From Myxococcaceae bacterium (lineage in GTDB: Bacteria > Myxococcota > Myxococcia > Myxococcales > Myxococcaceae), in NCBI GenBank assembly GCA_019694595.1, contig JAIBBQ010000028.1, positions 1 to 46,390 on the forward strand: a stretch of 46,390 nucleotides of DNA, written 5' to 3'. A program made the position numbers and the translations under genes. A model generated the notes under the pieces. The model did no database searches and had not been told where the DNA came from. It saw only the letters and a program-made list of their open reading frames with translations. The stretch's first letter is position 1; every line of letters begins with the position of its first letter. Below, piece after piece: positions 41,041 through 46,390 of this stretch.

Positions 41041-42606
41041 TCAGACGCCGAACCAGGGCAGCTTCTCGCCGGCCACCGCCCACACGGCGTCAGGGTGCGC
41101 CGCGACCGAGCCCACGGTCGGCCCGGAACCGGAGCCGCCGTACACGTCGCTGGCGAGCGGGCGGGCGCCGTAGCCCTGGTTGGTCGACTCGCCCCACTCC
41201 GAGCGAGGCACGCCCATGGCCTGGAGGATCGACCCGTAGAGCTGCTGGATGGTGAGCCCGAAGCGCACCCCGTCGCGCGGCGTGGAGCCGAGGTTGCGGT
41301 AGTCGAGGAAGTTGCCGGTGCGGACCGCGCCGTCGGCGCCGCCGAAGGTGACGAAGACCCGCCCGGAGATGCCGTGGTCGGGCTCGCCCATCTCGCTCAC
41401 CGGGAAGATGAGGCTGCGATCGAGCAGCGTCTTGCCGTCGGTGTCGGTGATGGCGTCGAGCTTGGCGGCGAGCGGCACCACCACCTCGCTCACCACCTTG
41501 CGCGCGGCTTCCACGGCCTTGCCCTGCGCGAGCGGATCTCCCGCGGCGAAGTGCTCGATCTGGTGGTGCCAGTCGGCGGTGTCGCCGAACGAGAAGAGGT
41601 TGTAGTTCGTGTAGCAGACGGCGACGCGGGTCAGGTTGCACTGCAGCGCCGCGACCAGCACGTCCTCGTAGCTGCGCAAGGTGGCGACGTGCGACGCGGA
41701 GCCGGCGGCCTCGCCGGCGGGCTGGAGATCGGCGGGCGCGCTCGGCTTGCCGGGGCAGCTCAGGGTGCCCACCACCTGCTGACGCCGCTCGATCTCCGCC
41801 AGGTGCTCGACGTGCTGGTCGAGCCGCAGCTTGTCGCCCGACGAGAGGCGCGCGTCGCCGCGCAGCTTCTTGAAGCTCTCCGAGACGAGGTCGACCACGC
41901 TCTTGCGCGGCTTGGCGGTGGGCGCGCCGGGCACGAAGCCGCCGAAGAGCTGCGAGTACAGCTGGTAGGCGCTCTTCACCTGCTCGCTGCCGAGGCCGAC
42001 GATGCTCCCGTTGCGCGAGGCGTAGCTGGGGGTGCCTTCGTACGGGCCCGAGCCGAAGAGCACCGAGCGGCGGGTGCCGCCGAACGACGGGTAGAAGCTC
42101 GGCGAGTCGGCGAGCACCTGGTCGATGGAGCGCCGGTAGTAGTCGGGCCGCGAGAAGCCCTGGCCGACGCCGAAGTTCCCCAGGTGCATCGAGTTGTGGG
42201 TCCAGCTCCCGGAGTAGTCGCAGCCGCGGATGACGTTCGCCTTGGCGATCAGCGCGTCGGTGAGCAGGCCGCTCGAGGTGGACAGCACGTCGCTGACGCG
42301 CATGACGCCACCGCTGGCCGAGCCCTTGAGCTGGGTGCGGCGGATCGAGAAGCCGGCGTAGTCCTTCACCTCGGCCACCGGCAGGCCCGACGGGCAGTAC
42401 GCGTCGCCGCGAATGGTGCTGTTGGGGAAGCAGTAGGCGAGGAAGATCTTCCGGTTCGCCGCCGCGGTCTGCGCCTGCGCCTCGGAGAGGAGCGACGGCA
42501 GCACGGGAATGGCGAGCAGCGCGCCGCCCGCGCCCTTGAGGAGCCACCGCCGGCTGAGCGGCGTGCCCTGCTGCGCGATGACGTCGGGAAGGTCTCGAGC
42601 CTTCAT
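41041..42606 (-). CDS. Tat-exported DUF1552 protein
   Basis: A 521-residue protein with a twin-arginine signal (SRRWLLKGAGGALLAIPVLPSL, residues about 18-39) pointing to export folded, perhaps with a cofactor. The body fits DUF1552: FLAYCFPNSTIRG at the start, DYSGSWTHNSMHLG, the helical SFKKLRGDARLSSGDKLRLD region, and DWHHQIEHF then SEMGEPDHGISG near the C-terminus, rich in His, Asp and Glu that could bind metal. The function of DUF1552 is unknown. The ATG at 42606 overlaps the DUF1592-type lipoprotein stop (ATGA). Such pairs are frequent in Planctomycetes and Myxococcota. Confidence 0.85.
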   Translation of the reverse strand: MKARDLPDVIAQQGTPLSRRWLLKGAGGALLAIPVLPSLLSEAQAQTAAANRKIFLAYCFPNSTIRGDAYCPSGLPVAEVKDYAGFSIRRTQLKGSASGGVMRVSDVLSTSSGLLTDALIAKANVIRGCDYSGSWTHNSMHLGNFGVGQGFSRPDYYRRSIDQVLADSPSFYPSFGGTRRSVLFGSGPYEGTPSYASRNGSIVGLGSEQVKSAYQLYSQLFGGFVPGAPTAKPRKSVVDLVSESFKKLRGDARLSSGDKLRLDQHVEHLAEIERRQQVVGTLSCPGKPSAPADLQPAGEAAGSASHVATLRSYEDVLVAALQCNLTRVAVCYTNYNLFSFGDTADWHHQIEHFAAGDPLAQGKAVEAARKVVSEVVVPLAAKLDAITDTDGKTLLDRSLIFPVSEMGEPDHGISGRVFVTFGGADGAVRTGNFLDYRNLGSTPRDGVRFGLTIQQLYGSILQAMGVPRSEWGESTNQGYGARPLASDVYGGSGSGPTVGSVAAHPDAVWAVAGEKLPWFGV

Positions 42607-44453
42607 GGTGCGGTCACCCGGTGACGGAAGCCCTGCGACATCACACTGGCCTTGAAGACGTCCTTGAGGCTCTTGCCGGAGCGGGCCAGCGTCTCCAGCT
42701 CCGACAGACGGCAGCCGTCGGCGGCGGGGTCTTCTTCGGCCTTCTGCGCGGTGAAGCGGAAGAGCTGCGCGGAGAGGCACGCTTCGAAGCGGCCGGAGCT
42801 GGCGATGCGCTCGGTGAGCTCCTTGGCGTCGGCGGCGACGGCCTCGGTGCCGCCCACGTGCGGAGACGCGGCGGTCTTCACGTCGAAGGTCTTCAGCGCC
42901 TTGCCCTGGTCGTCGTACGCCGTCTCCCGGCTGCGCTCGCGGCCCAGCGGGTCGAAGTCCTCGGTCAGGTACCCCAGCGGGTTGATGAGCGTGCGGTGGC
43001 AGCCGAGGCAGACCGAGCCGCTGACCTCGGTGAGCCCTTCGACCTTCTGCCGGCTGCTGAGCACGTCGGTGGTCTGCAGGGTCGAGTTGGCGGCGCCGGG
43101 CGGTGGAGCGCTGAGCACGTCGCAGAGCACCGCGGTGCGCAGGCGCACGCCCTTCTTGATGGGGTTGGTCTCGAAGCGGCCGTTGGCGGTGAAGCCGACG
43201 CGGGTGATGAGGCCGGCGCGGCGGGTGCCGGCGGGCGCGGGCGCGGTGGCGCTGCCGTCCCACGGCTGGGCGCCGTAGAGCGCGGCCACCTGGGCATCCC
43301 TGGTGTACACGGCGGTGTCGGTGAGGAAGTCGCGGGTCCCCGCGCCGGTGTCGAAGGCGTGGCGCGCGGCGCCGAGCAGGTCCTCGACGATGCCGGGCCG
43401 CGTGTCGTGGGTGGGCGCGGGCCCTTCCATCGCCACTGCGCGGTACGCCGGCACGGTGAGCTGGTCGGTCAGGTCCACCGCGCCGCGGCGCACCCAGAGC
43501 CACTGGTCGAAGAACTCGTCGCGCACCGCCTGGGCGCGCACGTCGGCGAGCAGGCGATCGACCTGCGCCTCGTAGCCCGCCTCGGTGTCGAGCGCGCCCG
43601 AGGTCGCGGCCGCCCACAGCGCGTCGTCGGGGGGCTCGTTGGTGAGGTGAAACGACAGGCGGCTGGCGAGCGCGACGCCGGTCAGCTGCGCGCTGGTGTC
43701 GGAGAGCGCAGCGCCCCGCCCTTCGACCAGGAAGGTGAAGGCGGGCTGGGCGAGCAGCGCGGTGAGGACGTCGGCGAACACCACGGCTTCTCCGCCGTCG
43801 CCGCGCGCCGCGTCCGCCGCGGAAGCGATGAGGGCCGCCTGCTCGGTGGTCATGGTGCCGCGCAGCACCCGGGGCCCAAGGCGATCGACCAGCGTCCGCG
43901 CGCAGGTGACGTCGTTGGCCGCGTTGCCGTCGCTGGCACAGGCGCCGAAGATCGCCGTGCGCTGCTGGGCCGTCGATGCCAGGGACTCCGCCACCGCGCG
44001 CGCCACCGCGAAGAGCGCGTCGGCCTGCTGCTGCGAGAGCTGCTGATCCGAGCGGGTGAAGCCGTGGGCGCCGAAGCTGTTGGGCGCGACCTCCACGTCG
44101 TCGGGGTACAGGGCGAGCTTGGGGGCCGCGGCGGCCAGCGCGGCGGTGGCCGTCGCCGGCGCGAGCTGCTGGACCGCCAGCCGCAGCGTGTTCTGGTACT
44201 GCACCTTGCTCAGGCGCCGCAGCGGCAGGTCCACGGCGGTGCGCGCCGGGTCGCACTTGAACCGCAGCGGCGCAGGAGTGACCGCCCCATCGCCGCCGCC
44301 GGCAGTGCCGCCACCCAGGCCCGGAAAAGGCTGACCGCCACCGGCGCTGGAGTTCCCCGGCCCCATTTCCACCGCGCGCCACGGCTCGGCGACGTCGATG
44401 GCGGCATCGCAGCCGGCCAGGGTGCCCAGGAGAAGGATCGGGAGTCGACGCAT
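42603..44453 (-). CDS. DUF1587/1592/1588/1585-type lipoprotein with CxxCH
   Basis: A 616-residue lipoprotein (lipobox LAGC, Cys15), starting at an ATG with GGAGG five bases upstream. A Gly-rich linker is followed by the domain series typical of these proteins: DLPLRRLSKVQYQNTLR (DUF1587-like, about 75), helical middle segments including SRLSFHLTNEPPDDALW (DUF1595/1592-like), then GRFETNPIKKGVRLRTAVLC and VCLGCHRTLINPLGYLTEDF (DUF1588-like). The last holds C482xxC485-H486, a c-type heme motif. An ending like LETLARSGKSLKDVF fits DUF1585. Function unknown; a surface redox or polymer-degrading role together with the DUF1552 partner is inference. Confidence 0.85.
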   Translation of the reverse strand: MRRLPILLLGTLAGCDAAIDVAEPWRAVEMGPGNSSAGGGQPFPGLGGGTAGGGDGAVTPAPLRFKCDPARTAVDLPLRRLSKVQYQNTLRLAVQQLAPATATAALAAAAPKLALYPDDVEVAPNSFGAHGFTRSDQQLSQQQADALFAVARAVAESLASTAQQRTAIFGACASDGNAANDVTCARTLVDRLGPRVLRGTMTTEQAALIASAADAARGDGGEAVVFADVLTALLAQPAFTFLVEGRGAALSDTSAQLTGVALASRLSFHLTNEPPDDALWAAATSGALDTEAGYEAQVDRLLADVRAQAVRDEFFDQWLWVRRGAVDLTDQLTVPAYRAVAMEGPAPTHDTRPGIVEDLLGAARHAFDTGAGTRDFLTDTAVYTRDAQVAALYGAQPWDGSATAPAPAGTRRAGLITRVGFTANGRFETNPIKKGVRLRTAVLCDVLSAPPPGAANSTLQTTDVLSSRQKVEGLTEVSGSVCLGCHRTLINPLGYLTEDFDPLGRERSRETAYDDQGKALKTFDVKTAASPHVGGTEAVAADAKELTERIASSGRFEACLSAQLFRFTAQKAEEDPAADGCRLSELETLARSGKSLKDVFKASVMSQGFRHRVTAP

Positions 44454-44486
44454 CGAGGCCTCCACACCTTGAGCAAGATCGGCGCC

Positions 44487-44520
44487 CGAAGTCGCATCGC
44501 GCCTCCCGGGCCTGACTTCG
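44487..44520. promoter_or_regulatory. Inverted repeat between divergent genes
   Basis: CGAAGTC (44487-44493) and GACTTCG (44514-44520) are perfect inverted copies, 27 bases start to start, in the 123-base gap between the DUF1592 lipoprotein and tatD. The spacing is close to two and a half helical turns. Could be an operator serving either gene; no clear promoter boxes were found. Confidence 0.25.
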
Positions 44521-44576
44521 CGACCTTGGCGGCCTGCTGGTGGTACATGCATGCACCAACTGGCCGGATTCACTGG

Positions 44577-45356
44577 ATGATCGACACACACTGCCACCTC
44601 GACGCCCCCCGCTTCGACGCCGACCGCGAGGCGGTGACGCAGCGTGCCTTCGCCGCAGGCCTCGAGGCCATCGTGGTGCCCGGCGTGGAGCCGACCCAGT
44701 GGCCGGCGCTTCTCGACTGGCCTCGGCGCGACCCGCGCATCGTGGTGGGCCTGGGCATTCACCCCCAGTTTCTCCCCGACCTCTCCCCCGCCGACGACGA
44801 CCGCGCGCTCGCGGAGCTCGACGTGCTGCTGGGCCGCGGGGGCGCGAAGGCGGTGGGCGAGTGCGGGCTCGACGGCCCCACGACGGAGCGCGTCCCGATG
44901 GATCGGCAGCTGGCGATCCTCCGCGCGCACTTCGCGCTCGCCCGGAAGCACCGGCTCCCGCTCCTGATGCACTGCCTGCGCGCCCACCCGCAGCTGCGCA
45001 CCCTGCTGGAAGAGGAGCCGGTCCCCGAGGCGGGGCTCTTGATGCACAGCTACTCGGGCTCGCACGAGCTGGTGAAGCGGTACGTGCAGGCGGGGTGTCA
45101 CTTCAGCTTCGCGGGCCCCATCACCTTCGTCGACGCGCGCCGGCCGCTCGATGCCCTGGCGGCGATCCCGCTCGAGCGGCTGATGGTGGAGACCGACGCG
45201 CCCGATCAAGCGCCCCACCCTCACCGGGGCAGCCGCTGCGAGCCGGCGCACCTGCCCCTGATGATCGACGCCGTCGTCCGGGTGAAGGGCCCGGAGGCAC
45301 GCGCCGCGGTCACCGAGAACGCCAGGCGCTTCTTTCGGCTGCCCGAACCGAAGTAA
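44577..45356 (+). CDS. tatD: TatD family metal-dependent hydrolase
   Basis: A 259-residue TIM-barrel metallohydrolase. Metal ligands are visible in order: HxH of DTHCHLD (residues 4-6), Glu in VGECGLD, His of MHCLRAH and MHSYSG, and Asp in ETDAPDQAP. TatD proteins are 3'-5' exonucleases involved in DNA repair, and some act on D-aminoacyl-tRNA. The frame has an earlier ATG (44547) that would add ten residues; the ATG at 44577 gives the usual MIDTHCHLD start. Neither has a strong ribosome site. It is followed by tcdA after four bases. Confidence 0.93.
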   Translation: MIDTHCHLDAPRFDADREAVTQRAFAAGLEAIVVPGVEPTQWPALLDWPRRDPRIVVGLGIHPQFLPDLSPADDDRALAELDVLLGRGGAKAVGECGLDGPTTERVPMDRQLAILRAHFALARKHRLPLLMHCLRAHPQLRTLLEEEPVPEAGLLMHSYSGSHELVKRYVQAGCHFSFAGPITFVDARRPLDALAAIPLERLMVETDAPDQAPHPHRGSRCEPAHLPLMIDAVVRVKGPEARAAVTENARRFFRLPEPK

Positions 45357-45360
45357 TGGG

Positions 45361-46215
45361 GTGGGCGTGACTCCCGACGTGCACCAGCCCCTGCCTCCGG
45401 CGCCCCCCGCGCCCCGCCCCTTCAAGCTCCACCGCCGCTTCGATCGGACCGCCCGGCTCATCGGCGACTCCGGCGTCGAGCGCCTGCAGCGCGCCCGGGT
45501 GCTGGTGTTCGGGCTGGGCGGCGTGGGGAGCTACGCGGTCGAAGGCCTGGTCCGCAGCGGCGTGGGTCACCTGACCCTGGTGGACTTCGACGTGGTGTGC
45601 GTCACCAACACCAACCGGCAGCTGCACGCCACCGTGAGCACCGTCGGCAAGTCGAAGGCGGAGCTGATGGCGGCCCGCTGCGCCCAGATCAACCCGGAGG
45701 TGTCGGTGGAGGCGCGGCAGGCCTTCTACCGGGAAGACGTGGCGGCGGCGCAGCTCGACGGCCAGTGGGACTTCGTGGTCGACGCCATCGACAACGTGAA
45801 GGCGAAGCTCAACCTCCTGCACGAGTGCCTGGCGCGCAAGCTGCCGGTCGTGAGTTCGATGGGCGCGGCCGGGCGGCTCGACCCCACGCGCATCCGCGTC
45901 GAGGACCTGTGCGAAACGCACATGGATCCGTTCGCCAAGGACATCCGCAAGCTCCTGAAGAAGAAGTACGGGCACGACACCAACGCGCCGACCGGCATCA
46001 CGGCCGTCTATTCCATCGAGCCGCGCCGCGACCCCATCGAGCTGCGGTACGACGACGCGACCGAAGGGTTCCTGTGTGTCTGCCCGCACGGCGAGAACGA
46101 GTTCCACTCGTGCGAGCACCGCAACCAGATCGACGGCAGCGTGGCCTTCGTCACGTCGGTCTTCGGCATGAACATGTCGGGCGTGGTGGTGCGACGGTTG
46201 GCCCAGGGCCGCTGA
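45361..46215 (+). CDS. tcdA: tRNA threonylcarbamoyladenosine dehydratase TcdA
   Basis: A 284-residue E1-like ATP-dependent enzyme that cyclises t6A37 to ct6A in tRNAs. The nucleotide-binding loop is VLVFGLGGVGSYAVEGLVRS (about residues 47-66). Further marks are LVDFDVVCVTNTNRQLHA, DAIDNVKAKLNLLHECL, SMGAAGRLDPTRI and FVTSVFGMNMSG. The start is GTG at 45361; a second GTG at 45367 is also possible, and neither has a clear ribosome site. It is directly behind tatD, so probably in one transcript. Confidence 0.93.
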   Translation: MGVTPDVHQPLPPAPPAPRPFKLHRRFDRTARLIGDSGVERLQRARVLVFGLGGVGSYAVEGLVRSGVGHLTLVDFDVVCVTNTNRQLHATVSTVGKSKAELMAARCAQINPEVSVEARQAFYREDVAAAQLDGQWDFVVDAIDNVKAKLNLLHECLARKLPVVSSMGAAGRLDPTRIRVEDLCETHMDPFAKDIRKLLKKKYGHDTNAPTGITAVYSIEPRRDPIELRYDDATEGFLCVCPHGENEFHSCEHRNQIDGSVAFVTSVFGMNMSGVVVRRLAQGR

Positions 46216-46253
46216 GGCCGCGGTTGAACATCGACGGATCTTTTGGAGGTCGC

Positions 46254-46390
46254 ATGAGCCGGACCCTGTGGGCAGCGGTGGTGGTGGCGGTGGGCTGCGC
46301 GGCCTGCGACGGCGGCGGCGGGAGCAGCGGCGGTGGCGCCGGCGCGCGTGGCGGCGGCGCAGCGAGCGCCGGCGGCGGAAGCGCGAGCGG
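46254..46390 (+). CDS. Start of a Gly/Ser/Ala-rich lipoprotein (cut by window edge)
   Basis: Only 45 codons are visible. The ATG at 46254 has a GGAGG site three bases upstream. The lipobox ends VGC (Cys15). After CAACD the sequence is a Gly/Ala/Ser linker (GGGGSSGGGAGARGGG), like the lipoprotein at 35575. The functional domain lies outside the window. Confidence 0.8.
   Translation, partial: MSRTLWAAVVVAVGCAACDGGGGSSGGGAGARGGGAASAGGGSAS

Overview
The window looks like chromosomal DNA of a gliding myxobacterium (phylum Myxococcota, probably order Myxococcales). GC is very high, codon third positions are almost all G or C, and GTG starts are frequent. The left end carries a recognisable Agl-Glt gliding-motility gene run. 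One protein has a MYXO-CTERM type tail, and there are many lipoproteins with Gly/Ser-rich linkers, a eukaryote-like Ser/Thr kinase and a class III cyclase. I see no transposase, integrase, CRISPR array, rRNA or tRNA. No gap between genes exceeds 300 bases; the largest are 33747-33982, 15218-15430 and 1105-1288.

Layout. From 1 to 30900 every gene is on the minus strand. (i) 8830 to 1: a gliding cluster in the order gltD, gltE, gltF, gltG, gltH, then the start of a gene cut by the window edge. (ii) 14745 to 8956: a seven-gene chain with an LPP20/FlgP-like protein, a FlgT-like protein, a PEGA protein, a FecR-domain protein, an AI-2E family permease, an unknown secreted protein and a family-5 uracil-DNA glycosylase. 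Its last six genes are joined by five consecutive 4-nt stop/start overlaps. (iii) 15217 to 14897: a PilZ protein. (iv) 19735 to 15431: two secreted zinc metallopeptidases (one clearly ACE-like, family M2) on either side of a cold-shock gene. (v) 26507 to 19746: accA, hisC, cmk, an adenylate cyclase, a MYXO-CTERM BNR protein and a Ser/Thr kinase, all overlapping; the ACE-like gene follows after 10 nt. (vi) 28509 to 26572: a tandem ArsA/Get3-like ATPase. (vii) 30900 to 28675: a PrkA-type AAA+ kinase.

From 30993 onward strands alternate. There is a large Cys-rich lipoprotein, a short Hsp70 lacking the lid, and a beta-helix lipoprotein with a 21-bp tandem repeat. A TonB-dependent receptor with its own TonB C-terminal domain is coupled to a lipoprotein. 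Then come a Trm112-like protein, a DUF1592-type lipoprotein coupled to a Tat-exported DUF1552 protein, TatD, TcdA, and the start of another Gly/Ser-rich lipoprotein.

How it fits together. The left third is dominated by cell-envelope machinery: the periplasmic and outer-membrane part of the gliding engine next to a chain of proteins related to the flagellar outer-membrane ring proteins FlgP and FlgT. The middle combines core metabolism with cAMP and Ser/Thr-kinase signalling in one coupled transcript. The best candidates for something undescribed are the FlgP/FlgT-like chain beside the gliding genes, the TonB-domain/receptor fusion, the tandem ATPase with complementary degenerate halves, and the DUF1592-DUF1552 pair. 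All functional statements rest on reading motifs by eye; no database search was possible.
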